From: Sequoia sempervirens
Lineage: Eukaryota > Streptophyta > Pinopsida > Cupressales > Cupressaceae
Assembly (NCBI GenBank): GCA_007258455.2
Contig: VDFB02275531.1
Coordinates: forward strand, 1 to 64,000
Reading direction: 5' to 3'
Length of the DNA stretch: 64,000 nt
The translations under genes were made by a program, and so were the position numbers. The notes below the pieces were generated by a model that was not told the origin of the DNA, did not search any database, and saw only the letters and a program-made list of their open reading frames with translations. Below, piece after piece: positions 48,501 to 59,453 of the stretch (position 1 is the first letter of the stretch; each line of letters starts with the position of its first letter).

Positions 48501-49136
48501 AGATGTATAATTTGAATGGACAGTTGCTTGTCAACACTCTTTTAAAGCACTCAAGACAATACTGACTAAAACCCCTATTTTGAGAGGACCAAATTGGACC
48601 TTACCTTTCCATATCCATACAAATTCTTCTAATTTTGCTATAGGAGTTGTACTTGGGAAGAAGGAAGGCAACAAGGAGTATGCCATATATTACATCAACA
48701 AAAATATACAAGGGGCATAACTCAATTATACAGTTACATAGGAGATGTTGGTAGTGGTATATGCAGTAAACAAATTTAAGAATTATATTATAGGATATCT
48801 AGTGTTCATACACATTGACCATACAACAATCAAGTATCTAATGAAAAACTAGTGGTTGGTGGTAGGTTTATAAGGTGGTTACTATTGCTTCAAGAATTTG
48901 ACATTACCATTGTGGACAAGCCAGGAAAAGTAAATGTAGTGGAAAATTTTCTATCCAAACTAAAAACCAAATCAAAAGATGTTGTTGATTATTCATTCCC
49001 ATATGATCATTTATTTTCTCTATCTTTGCATACAACTTGGTTTGTAGAAATTTCCAACTATATAGTAGTAGGACATACACCACCTCATTTCTCTCCAAGA
49101 GAAAAGAGACAATTGGTTCATAAGATTTTTCCCTAA
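48501..49136 (+). pseudogene. G1 RNase H
   Basis: LPFHIHTNSSNFAIGVVLGK (48601-48662; the usual D-A-S reads N-S-S), EYAIYYINKNIQGA, EMLVVVYAVNKFKNYIIG (48748-48801) and the segment ending DKPGKVNVVENFLSKL near 48915-48962. RNase H degrades the RNA strand during reverse transcription. Stops at 48719, 48740 and 48853 inactivate it. Only one RNase H is visible, unlike E2. Confidence 0.8.
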
Positions 49137-50406
49137 TCTTGGATACTTATTTTACACATAACCAAATAATATTATGAGGAGATGTATCAAAGAAGATAAA
49201 GTATATGGCATTCACAGAGCATTCCATGACGAACGCTATGGGGGACACTTTACAACAAAGAGGACAATTCTTAAGATTCTCACCACTGGCTATTATTGGA
49301 AAACTCTTCATAAGGATGCAGTAAAGTACACAAGGGGTTGTGATAGGTGTCAGATAATGGGAAGGCCAACTAAACCAGATGAAATACCATTGCAGCCATA
49401 CTTAGCAATAGCACCATTTGATAAATGAGGATTATATTTTATTGGCCCAATATCACCAACATCCAACAAAAAGGAGTACATATTGGTATGCACATATTAC
49501 CTTACAAAGTGGGTGGAGGTTAAGGCTTTACAATTTTCTAGGGATAGTAATGTGGCAAAGTTTCTCTATGAAGACATATTTACAAGATATGGAGTTCCAA
49601 GGGAAATTTTCACAATCCAAGGACCCCAGTTTACATCAGAGTTGATCACAAAAATGGTTCAAGAGTATGAGATCAGACATATGAAGTCTACACCTTACCA
49701 CCCTCAAGCTAATGAACATGTGGAAGTCACAAAAGATTGAAAACATTCTAACAAATACAATACAAATTCATAGGAAAGATTGAACAACTAGGTTGCTTGA
49801 GGCAGTTTGGGCCTATAGGACAACTTGGAAAACCACAACAGGATTTACACCATATGAATTGGTGTATGGAAAGTGAGCAATACTTCCTATTGAATTTGAG
49901 TACAAAACATTGAGAACAATTGTTCAATTGGGAATGGACTTGCCAACAACACAATAGGAGAGATTACAAAACCTCAATTTACACTTGATGAAATCATAAT
50001 GGAAGCCATAAACCACATTGAAGTTGTTCATAATCAAATAATCTGTTGGCATGATCAGTTCATCAAAACCAAGGAACTTAGTGTAGGTGATTGGGCTCTG
50101 GTTTATGACTCAAGATATCAGGACTACAAGGGAAAGTTACAAATAAGATGGTTTCGTCTGTATGAAATCAAACAAGTGTTTCCCAATGGAGTAGTACAAC
50201 CTCATACAATTGATGAAATTAGGTTCTCTTTACTGGTTAATGGACACAGACTAAAGCTATATAAGAAACTACTACAAAAGGATGATTTCTTTCTTTCATT
50301 AATTCAACAATTTGAGCCTTCACTTGAAAATTCAACTATAGAAAGTATAATTTCTACGCATGACTCAATACAGGAGCTACACAACTCACCTACTGATGTT
50401 ACATAG
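49137..50406 (+). pseudogene. G1 integrase, catalytic residues lost
   Basis: The zinc-binding part is kept (H-x3-H: HRAFHDERYGGH; C-x2-C: CDRCQ) at 49213-49357. In the core, the first catalytic Asp is Tyr in GLYFIGP (49431-49451) and the second is Ile in TIQGPQFTS (49609-49635). The Glu region reads EHVEVTKD near 49716-49739. The C-terminal part is open at 49999-50406 with VGDWALVYDSRYQDYKGK (50086-50139) and WFRLYEIKQV. Stops interrupt the middle. It cannot have integrase activity as it stands. Confidence 0.82.
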
Positions 50407-51239
50407 GTATAATTTCTACCTTAGTTCACAAGCGCACACTACACAAGGTGATGAGCAACAACAATATTTTTTTGCAACAATCAGTAAAGCTATAGGGACC
50501 TGTAGCAACATGCTTGAAGGCGACAATATTTAGAAGGGGACCTATTACTGGACGAACCCATAGCAATTATCTGATAGTCATTTCAAAAATCCCTTCCGAA
50601 TTAATTGCATATCCCTACTTTACACCTCCATAATTCCATACATGTAGCTACACCTACAGCCTATACACATCCTCACACGTAGCATTTCTATAACCTTTTT
50701 CGCTTACCACATATCACACATTTCATTTCATATCCCATCTACCGTACATACCACAACCTTTCCAAACCATCATTTACCACACACCATGCATTCATGTCCC
50801 TCAATTCAAATGGAAATTACAAAAAGTCACATCAAATCTCGTTGCAAGCAATAATCAACAACTTCACATGAGTTAAATTTCATTTCACAAGAATTCTATA
50901 GGCACATGCATTAACTTCTCATAATTAGCATAGATAATGCTTGATTTTCTACATGTTTTAACATTAACTCATGCATGCTTCATATCTCATTTGATTTTCC
51001 ACTTCCTGTAATTTATCCCTCTGCCATGACCTATACAATTAAGTGAGAACACTTAATATCTTTGGTTGGGGGGAGGGGAGGGGTACTCTTCATTTTCTTG
51101 TTTTTTAAAAACCAAAAACTCTCTACAACCCAAAAACTCTCTGCAACCTTTTTTCCATTCTATTTTCCTCTATTTTTACATAAATACAAGCTCAAAGGAG
51201 AAGAGAAAGGTTAAAAGTAGTTGAATTAAGAAGATACAA
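50407..51239 (+). other. G1 spacer between integrase and downstream ORF, with a G-rich tract
   Basis: No gene is seen. The region is AT-rich, apart from GGTTGGGGGGAGGGGAGGGG at 51064-51083, which is purine-rich and could be a second polypurine tract or a G-quadruplex. Confidence 0.5.
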
Positions 51240-51567
51240 CATAGTGGAAGCAATGTAGTTGGTGTGACAAGCAGAAATTGAATCCAAAAATTGATCCATA
51301 ACATAGCATAGTTAAGGGAATTAGAGAATAACAACAATATCATTGGTGGTGACATTATTTGGAGAGAACAAGCAAAACACACCCATTTTTTGGAAGACAG
51401 GTTGGCATTACCTATTTTTAGACAAACTAGTTGGGTAGAGTACTTCTTGAAACTCACAGAGTTCAATGAAGTCATGACACAACAATTTGTTGCCACACTA
51501 CAAAATGATGAAGAAACTGTAAGAGGTTTGAGGGTGGATGCTTCAGAAGCCACCATTGCTAAGGTAT
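51240..51567 (+). pseudogene. G1 downstream ORF, N-terminal piece
   Basis: Open, in frame, from about 51306 to the insertion point, with WREQAKHTHFLEDRLALPIF (51360-51419) and VRGLRVDASEATIAKV (51519-51566). The pattern V-x-G-x-x-V-x-x-S-E-x-x-I-A-x-x is found in ORFs placed after pol in Athila-like elements, sometimes called env-like or putative plant transposon protein. The frame is cut at 51567 and continues at 55798 with only one copy of the duplicated bases, giving a continuous reading frame. Confidence 0.6.
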
Positions 51568-54500
51568 TGTTACCTTATTTTGCTAATAGCTCAATTAGGT
51601 AGAGCTTTCTAATTTTCAAACGAAAAGATAAGGTACATTTTTACTTCTGCTAAATTTCATTCATGTGCATAAAAAAAATCATAAAGATTACATTATCAGA
51701 TTGCATTCATGCAGATGAATTTAACATAGGAGAAGATTTGCAAAAATCTTTTCAACAAAAGTAATCTTTATTGACAATGTAAATGTATAAGGTCTCACAC
51801 AAGCCATGCGAGTAACTTTTGTAATACAAATGAAAGAAAAGATTATACATTTATAGATATTAATAAGAAGGAATGCACATATGAGGAAGGGTGACTCGTC
51901 ATTTCCTGAATGACGAGTCTCAGTTGAATTGTTCTGCATCTTTGTCAGTTTGTCACTTGTCCTGCAACCACTTTCAATCTCCTTGTTGCTCTTAGTTTCC
52001 TGCATCTGGAAGACAGGGTATTGTTAGAGCAATGAAAAGTCACTAATCCATACATGCACATACCTCTATAAACATACAATTTGACCTTCATTCACATTGC
52101 AACAGTCAAATCAAGCATATCAAGATGTCTGAGAAAACAAGAATGATTAAACACATATGCACATATTTTCTAACATGTTTGCTTCCTGTGCAAGTATAGG
52201 AAAAGTAATGTTGTTGTTTTAATTCATCGAATTTCAACATGTGGAGTAAAATGTGGCTCCCACAAGGGTTGAGCCCAACATGCTGCCCTCTTGTTCCACT
52301 TGAGGGGAATAGTCACATATTGAATCAACTATGAAATCATTGAAAACAAGTTTTATATAATCATGATTATACTGATTAAAAGAAATCGCCTTATTCATAA
52401 AGGTTTCCCCTTATCAATAAGGGCATTCCATCATATCAACATAGTCAAGATTCAAAAATTTGGTTATCAAAGGTTCCATGATGGTCTAGACAAGCAAAAA
52501 AAGGCATGGTCACATCCATCAAAGAGTGGAGGATAGTCTCATAATAGTTAAAGGAAGATATAGATCTTTATACTATGGAAATTAAGATTATAAGTCTTGA
52601 ATTCCTTTTTCTCACTTAGGATAGTAGTCTTGAGTCTTGGTTGATAAAATAGAGCTATCACCACGCATGACAGAGAAAGGACTGAAATATGGTCATAAAG
52701 GACAAAGGTTGACAGTCATAGGACAAGTTTCAAAAATGACAAGGTTTCAAGGAATTTATGAATCATGAAGTAGAGGACAAGAATGGTTTGTTAGTACATT
52801 GTCCCCTATCAAGATATGCAACACAATCATGAAGACAGGAGGAGTTCTGGATGATTGTTATCTTTCCACTATCCATGTAATAATTGATCATGATTACAAA
52901 TGCATTATGATTTAAGGATAGATGGAGAAAAGAAACATAATTAGAGTGGAAAAGGAAAGTTAAGGAAAAGAGTTTGGCTAGAGATAATGGTGACTGTGCA
53001 GTGATAGAGATGGATTTATCAGTAGTTGGAAGAAAGTAAATGATAGTCCATTATACCCTATAGTGAAATAATGTTTTAGTGCCTGGAAGACAATAGAGCA
53101 ATGTAATGTAATCAAAAAAATGAGTCATATAATGATGGCATAAACTGTGATAGGACAGCCACATCAAGGCACTTAAAAGATAGCTACAAGGAGAAATGAA
53201 AGGGGCTCACTACATGATTACATGAACCTAGATTTGGAGCTAAATCTAAATATGATCATTCCAAGTACAAGCAAAAAATTGCAGATGTTTCAAATTAAGA
53301 AGAAGAGCTTGGCTCCCATGACTTAGAGTGGTAGATCTCAGACATGATGACAGTGTGTTGTATGAAGGCAACATGTATGCCAAGGTGTATAAAGAGCAAG
53401 ATTCATAGGGCAATAAATCCACTATCACTTGAAAAGGGACAATGATTTTTGAGGTTTATTTAAAACCTATTGTCAACAGTTTATATATGAAGGACCTTAG
53501 AGATCAATGACCTTGTAATGGTGCTAGTGGACAGTGAATTAGAAAATAGTCAACAACTATGAAGGGAGAGACAGTTGTTATTACTGTGAAATGACAAATG
53601 CAGTCATGTGTGCATGAGATAGTGACATGGTTTATGAATTGATGAAGAGCCTTTTGTTTAGATTGGAGGAAACATTAATGCTTGACAGTGAACTAGAGAC
53701 ATGTAACAGTTATGAAAGGCGCTCCCATACCTTTTCGACCATGTTATGAGTTAAGGGAAGGGTTATAAACTGCATGTGACATAGCTTCCCAAGTTTATAC
53801 CTCTATGAATAGGATCACAATGGTAATGGAGATTGGCAACCAAAGATCAATGTGTAGCATACATTCTAGTTGCCTTACAGTGTCTTTATTCAAGAGAGGC
53901 AGAGAGTAGCCAAGAAACATATCATTGTGGGTCATAATGAACAAAGAAGATAGTCATGGTGTAATGAATTTGAGCACACGATTGACAGTCACACATAATG
54001 ATCATAATGGCTTATCAAATTCACCAGCCATAATGTTAGGTACTTTTGGATATTTTGCTTCTAAGTATGCAATGCTCCTGAATATGTAATGATGACTGTT
54101 ATTTACATGGCATCAAAAAAGCAAAAAAGGAAATACAATGAAACCTACAGCCTGGGTTTTATTAAATCTTCAGATTTAAGACAAAAATGACAGACAATTT
54201 TCAGGAATGTATGTATTTATAGCTAGAAATGCACAAAATAGAAAGTATATTCACCTTTCTACAAATTGAGCTCAATTTCGAGCCTCTTTTCATTTTCAAA
54301 AAATGGAACAAAATGACTGAATATGCTCATAAAGATTACCTCAAGTTTTTTGGTGATGTTATTTGCTAGAAAATACCATTTTTCTACTCCAGAATCTGCC
54401 ATAAAAATCATCTTACAGAGCTACAGTGAAACCCTTGGCGGGTCGAAGTCTCCAAAGAATGCAAATGAAATGCATTTTTTGCATTTTGCTTTTGCTTTTG

Positions 54501-55792
54501 TTTTAGGGTTTCAAAAACCCGTAGTGAAGGTTGATAACTAAATGGTATTTTTTACCTTTATTTGAAATATTTGCAATGTAGGTTGTATGCCTTATGTATT
54601 ATAATGCCTTGTGTTTCCTAAATGTAGAATCCTTTGAACTTAGGATTTTTACATTTTGATCTCCAATGTAGGTCGAGTCAAGTGCCTTTTTATTTTTTGC
54701 ATAAGTTTTAAGCTTTTGAAATGTAAAGTATTATTGAAGTGATAAATTATAAATCACTTTAATAATTGTCATTTTCATGCAAGAGAGAGAGGCGTTGGTG
54801 TTTTAACCAATTCAATTAGGATAGTTGAAGATTAATGAGTCATGCAAGCATATAGGGATGATTGCAAACATTTGGAGCAAATATAGGCATGATAATTCAG
54901 TTTTGAAACATCAGGAGGGTATCTAGGCATTATTTTCTTGTGCCTTTATGTTTGACTTGGTCAAACATGACTATTTCAAGCATAATGAAGTCTATTGGTG
55001 ATGGATTTGCATGCTAAATTTGGGGCTTTTGTTGCATCCAACCCCAACTATTTCTAGAACCTATTTTGGTGGGTTTTTGGAGGGGAATGTTGGATATAGT
55101 CACTTGAGTGACTCTTTTACACTTATTTCATAGGATGTAGTTTCTGGAGTTAGTGATTTTGTAGTCCTTTCTCAGACTTGAGCATACTTTGTAACTCATT
55201 TGGGAGAATGAAATACAGACGATGCCTTGGATTCTACTGATTTTCAAGTTTTGCCCCTTATTATTGTAGTATTTGTGCATTATTGAGTGATTGATCAAGC
55301 TACTTGTGAGGTATCTTAATATCCTTGAAGTTTTGTCTCATTTTTTCATGCCTTTTCTACAAAAGTATGTTTGTGCAGGTTGCAAGTTGTGTTTAAAAGT
55401 TGTATGTATCTTTAGATTGTGAAAGTTACTTTTCCTCTTTAAGGGTTAATGCATTCAAACCGTCTTATGAAATATTTATGTATGAGCTTACAAAAATAAG
55501 TTGTGCAATTTAGCTTTATCATTAGTGGCCAAGTGTATGCAAGTCTGAGTCATCATAGCCCTTGTCAGTTTGGTGAATCACCCTTCATTTTTAGTTTCAG
55601 TTTTCATTTTAAGCATTTCTTCTCCATTTTCCTATGCAAAATTAGTAGTTTTAGGTGATAACCAACTAGGAGCCAACCTTATCTAGAGATTCACTCCAAA
55701 TTTTATGTGACCCACAACCTAGGAGTGATTCAATGTTTCTCTAGAGTGCTAAGTCCTGCAGCTTAGTTAGGGTGCCACTTTAGTAGATAACA
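51568..55792. mobile_element. Unclassified 4.2-kb insertion X
   Basis: Starts TGTTACC and ends GATAACA, flanked by ggtat (51563-51567) and tgtat (55793-55797), one mismatch. Excision restores the frame of the host ORF, the strongest support for these borders. TGTTA...TAACA ends and a 5-bp duplication suggest an LTR element. A purine tract GGAGGGGAA at 55079-55087 followed by TGTTGG could mark a 3' LTR at 55088-55792, but I see no matching 5' LTR, primer site or coding region. No frame inside looks like a real protein. Confidence 0.6.
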
Positions 55793-55797
55793 TGTAT

Positions 55798-57114
55798 CAA
55801 TACTTCCATGGGAAGGAAAAGAGTTTCCATCTAGGGCAGATGACATTGCTACCAAGAAAAAATTTAGAGAACATGGAGAAAACCTATACTCATCTTCTCA
55901 AGGTACAAAAATATTATCCTTACCTTGGATATGGGATTTAGTAGCTTCTTACATAATCAAATACTTAACCTATGATGGTAGGAAATAATTGTTGTATATA
56001 GTCCATTTCAAACTTTTAAGCCATCTTCACCATGATAGATGTGTGAATGTTCCAAATTTTCTTTACAATTTGTTGAAAAGAATGAGTTGAGTATAAAAGG
56101 AATATGAGTAACACAACATTATCACATTTTTGCTTAGTCACATTGTTGATAAAAAAATGTTTGAGAATTCAATTCCCACATGTTTCTTGAGAGAGTTTCC
56201 TAAATTACAACCATATCAACACCATCCTTGAAGAAGTTGTTTTCCCAAAAAGAGTAGAGGAACCTATTATATCAGAAAGGGAAATTCCCTTTGGCTCCCT
56301 TGCTGCATCACCTATCTGCAACATAGGAGAGACAAAGGAGTAGGACCTGTAGGACACTCAACCTGTGGGCTCTAAACAACTTGCAACAAAAAGTACACAC
56401 AAAATCCCTACTTTTGGTAAAACACCAAGAGCTAAGAAAAGAGGAAAGGTGAATATTCTTGTGCACCTACAAGGAGGTAGAAGAAATACACACAACCTAA
56501 GAGGAAATCACACCATCTATAGGAGAGGTGTTATGAGAGGGGTAGTAAAAAAGAAGAAAGAGGAAGATGTTGTTATGGTTGAGATAGACTCAGAATTGAA
56601 GGGGAATTCCCTTGGTAATGAAAATGAACCTATTGCACAATCATTGCACTTTACAAGCACCTTTGAATTTGATTCAGAGGATGCTTTTGTTTCCAGGAAA
56701 ACAAGAAAAACAACCCCAAAGAGCCCTGATTCAGAGGGTAATAAGCATACAAGTGAGAGAAATGACCAATTTTTGGAAAGAGATGAAGGATTTTTGTTGA
56801 GAAAAAGGATATTGGAAAAGAATTATAGGAGGATATGGAAAGGATACGACAATTATAAGGTTGGTTGAAAACACACCAACAAAGAGAAAGTGAGAGGGAC
56901 AAAAGAATTGAAGAGTTGGAGGAAATTTTTTATAAATTTGAGCATAGGTTTAGGTTGGATGAATAGACACATCTTGCTATCATAGAAGTAGGAAACAAAA
57001 GAACTCTAGTACCCTGAGGTCCAATTCCTCCACTTTGTGTTCCCTCTAGACCATCTATAGTGACCTTAGGTGTGGAATTATGGAAAAAAACCCAAGAGTT
57101 ATTTGAGAAGAAGG
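55798..57114 (+). pseudogene. G1 downstream ORF, middle piece
   Basis: LPWEGKEFPSRADDIATKKK (55804-55863) and LSLPWIWDLVASYIIKYLTYD (55918-55980) are followed by HFKLLSHLHHDRCVNVPNFL near 56008-56067, a conserved-looking core of hydrophobic and aromatic residues typical of post-pol ORFs in Athila-like elements. From 56365 the frame changes to a basic low-complexity part (TPRAKKRGKVN) and an acidic Ser-rich part. Then Glu/Lys-rich sequence runs to the SMART insertion. Function of this ORF in the element is unknown; an envelope role has been proposed for Athila but no membrane segment is clear here. Confidence 0.55.
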
Positions 57115-57250
57115 TGTTGGCCCAAGTTTGTCATTGCGTCAAAAGATCAATCTATCAATGCCTGATACAAATGATAGAGACATGGATCGCATGGGAGGTG
57201 GTTAGTCCCTTGTCACAAATATTGCAGGGAGCATTGACCATTTTCTAACA
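57115..57250 (-). repeat. SMART LTR, left copy
   Basis: 136 bp, TGTTGGCCCAAG to TTTTCTAACA, about 85-90% alike to the right copy by eye. Confidence 0.85.
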
Positions 57251-57297
57251 ATCTCCCCCTTAGTGTTACTTGAGGGGATTCAAACTTATGACCCAAC

Positions 57298-57309
57298 ACT
57301 CTGATACCA
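57298..57309 (-). promoter_or_regulatory. SMART primer-binding site
   Basis: The minus strand reads TGGTATCAGAGT, one base different from the initiator tRNA-Met site, two bases from the right LTR copy. Confidence 0.8.
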
Positions 57310-57311
57310 AT

Positions 57312-57447
57312 TGTTGGCCCCAATTTGTTGTTGCGTCAAAATATCAATCTATCAACGCCTGATACAAACGGTAGAGATATGGATCACATGGGAGGTGGTT
57401 AGGCCCTTGTCATGAATCTCAAGGGGAGTGCTAACCATTTTCCAACA
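57312..57447 (-). repeat. SMART LTR, right copy
   Basis: 136 bp, TGTTGGCCCCAA to TTTTCCAACA, the 5' LTR of the minus-strand element. Confidence 0.85.
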
Positions 57448-58284
57448 AAAGAAGTGGGAAAAAGAAAAAGCTAAGTTGATGTCCAAACACACCAAGACAC
57501 TTGAACAAAAAGAGGCAGAAATAAAAAGGTTGAAAGTAAAGATTGAAGAATTGGGAAGCAAGGCTACACAAATTCTAAAGTGCATACCTCTTGCAAGATT
57601 TTATGCATTATTTTTGTAGAAGTATTTGTGTTTTTAGTTCAACCAATTAATTAGTGATTTTCCAATATCAATGAATAGTTTTTTTTGTTTTTAGAAACTT
57701 TTTCTAACTCTACACTAGATATGCAAGACCAATTATGTGAGTTTTACTTGCATAATATTGTGCTCTTAGATCAAACTAAATGGAATCCTCTAATGCTTTT
57801 GGGGGACTTACAGATTAAATCATTGTCCTCTTATGTTAGGAATGAACAACAAAGGGGTGAGATCTTGCAGGAATATACTGAAATGGAGAAATGTGTTGCT
57901 TTGCAACTGAGGAAAGAATCCAAAGATCCCAATGCATTTGTTGATGAGTAGTTAGAGCTCCTAAACTATAAAAGTTTAGGAAGGAAAATAATGAGTGTCA
58001 GGGAACGTGACTACATCAGGATGAAGCAACTAGTTACAAGACACATTGATCACATCTTCTAGTTTATGAAGAAGAGATTAGAGGAATTAACCCCTAAATT
58101 AAGGAAAAATGAACCTCACTCCCTCTATAATTTTATAGCCATTATTAGAAGGTCTCACAAGCATATAGACATTTCCAGGTATTATGGACTTAAATGGTTT
58201 CCATTGACATTCCATACACCTCTTCTTCTCTACCCAATGCATGGTGCTACCACAATAGTGTGTCTCACTTTTGGGACATCTTGA
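57448..58284 (+). pseudogene. G1 downstream ORF, C-terminal piece
   Basis: Continues after the SMART with a Lys/Glu coiled coil (KWEKEKAKLMSKHTKTLEQK, 57452-57511; EAEIKRLKVKIEELGSK after it). A second open stretch at 57718-57951 (MQDQLCEFYLHNIVLLDQTK and on) and one at 58066-58284 with RRSHKHIDISRYYGLKWFP (58147-58203) follow, separated by stops. The coiled coil suggests self-association. I do not recognise the C-terminal part. Confidence 0.5.
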
Positions 58285-59409
58285 TTTTTTCCTAAAATCA
58301 TTTATTTTTAGAAAAACTAATGATTTAAGACTTGAGAGGTTCCATCTAAAGATTTTTAATTGAAGAGGGTTAGATAATACTCCCTTAGATCAAACCCCCT
58401 TGAATAGAACCCCTCTAGTATTAAATCATACCCACAATGGAGTCTCCTTCACACCTATCAAAATGCTGGCAAAAAAACATTTTTTCTATACCTTTTGAGG
58501 GATTAAATAAAGTCATTTAAAAATTCTATTTTGCAAGATCATAGCCCTTGAAACGATCTTTCCAACAAGTATAGTTTTGATATGTTTTCATTTTTATTGA
58601 ACATAGGTTTTTCATCGAACATCAAGTTCTTCATTCTACAGAGATGGAAAAATAGTAAATCATTGTAAAAATATTCAAAAAATGTCTTTGCCCTAGGTAT
58701 TGATTTCCTTGTTTCACCCAAAAAAATATATTTCGATAATACACACAATAATTTATGTTTGATGACATACACCTATGTCCAAATTATACTTACAGTGACT
58801 TCAAAAATTAATTAAAAAAATATGTAACAAGAAATTATGAAAAAAATCCTTGCCCTAGATATTGATGTTAAGAATATATATTTTAAAAATTAGAATTTTA
58901 TCCTTTCTAGAAAAAAATCATGTTTGACAACATAAACGTTACTTTATGTTGACATAAATGTTACTTTCTAAAAATGTTGTTTACTATTTAAAACTAGTTA
59001 TTAAAGGAGATGTTGAAAGATTCATGATTTATTTCAAAAATATATAAAAAATAAAAAATATTTAGAATCTACAAGCCAATTGTCACAAATCACTAGTTTG
59101 CATCATCTTCAAATTCTTAATGGTTTAGTTGCTATAGGTCTTAGAAGGTGAAGATCAGTTTAAAATGTTGATATAAATATCCATCTTGGCCAAAAAGTGA
59201 GGCACAATATTGTGATTTCACCCTTCCACATTGGACAAGGAGGAATCAAGGTGAAATACAAACAACAGAGGACTTGAGGATGAAAAAGATTTCATGTTGA
59301 AAAGGCTACTATTTGAGACAGGTAAAGGGAGTTGATGTGGTGATAGATTTTAGGGAAATGACTCTTCAATACAATCTTTGGTCTTAAATGTTGCTTCAGG
59401 ACAAGCAAT
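58285..59409 (+). other. G1 3' untranslated region
   Basis: Strongly AT-rich sequence with no gene. It leads to the polypurine tract of G1. Nothing else recognisable. Confidence 0.5.
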
Positions 59410-59426
59410 TGTTTAGTTGGGGGGAA
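59410..59426 (+). promoter_or_regulatory. G1 polypurine tract
   Basis: TTGTTTAGTTGGGGGGAA ends at the first base of the right LTR. The run of six G followed by AA is a normal plus-strand primer of gypsy elements. Confidence 0.7.
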
Positions 59427-59453
59427 TGTTGATCTTGATTAATACCTAGTTTT

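Larger units (their letters stand above)
57115..57447 (-). mobile_element. SMART/TRIM-type mini LTR retrotransposon, 333 bp
   Basis: Two 136-bp LTRs (57115-57250 and 57312-57447), each TGTTGG...AACA on the plus strand, flank a 61-bp interior. On the minus strand the interior holds a tRNA-Met-type primer site TGGTATCAGAGT and, at its other end, a purine tract TAAGGGGGAGAT, so it points leftward. There is no coding capacity. This is the layout of SMARTs, the smallest known plant LTR elements (about 300 bp in rice). The flanks aagaag/aagaag look like a duplication but sit one or two bases away from the TG/CA ends. Confidence 0.85.

Noticed and set aside
51557..55753. TGCTAAG on both sides of insertion X as a 7-bp target duplication
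   Set aside because: The ends it implies have no TG/CA or inverted termini, and the host frame is not restored; the ggtat/tgtat borders restore it.
51561..55765. Insertion X read as a spliced intron (AAG/GTATTG to TGCAG)
   Set aside because: The splice would put a stop in the joined frame, while excision at the duplication gives an open frame through IAKV into LPWEGKEF.
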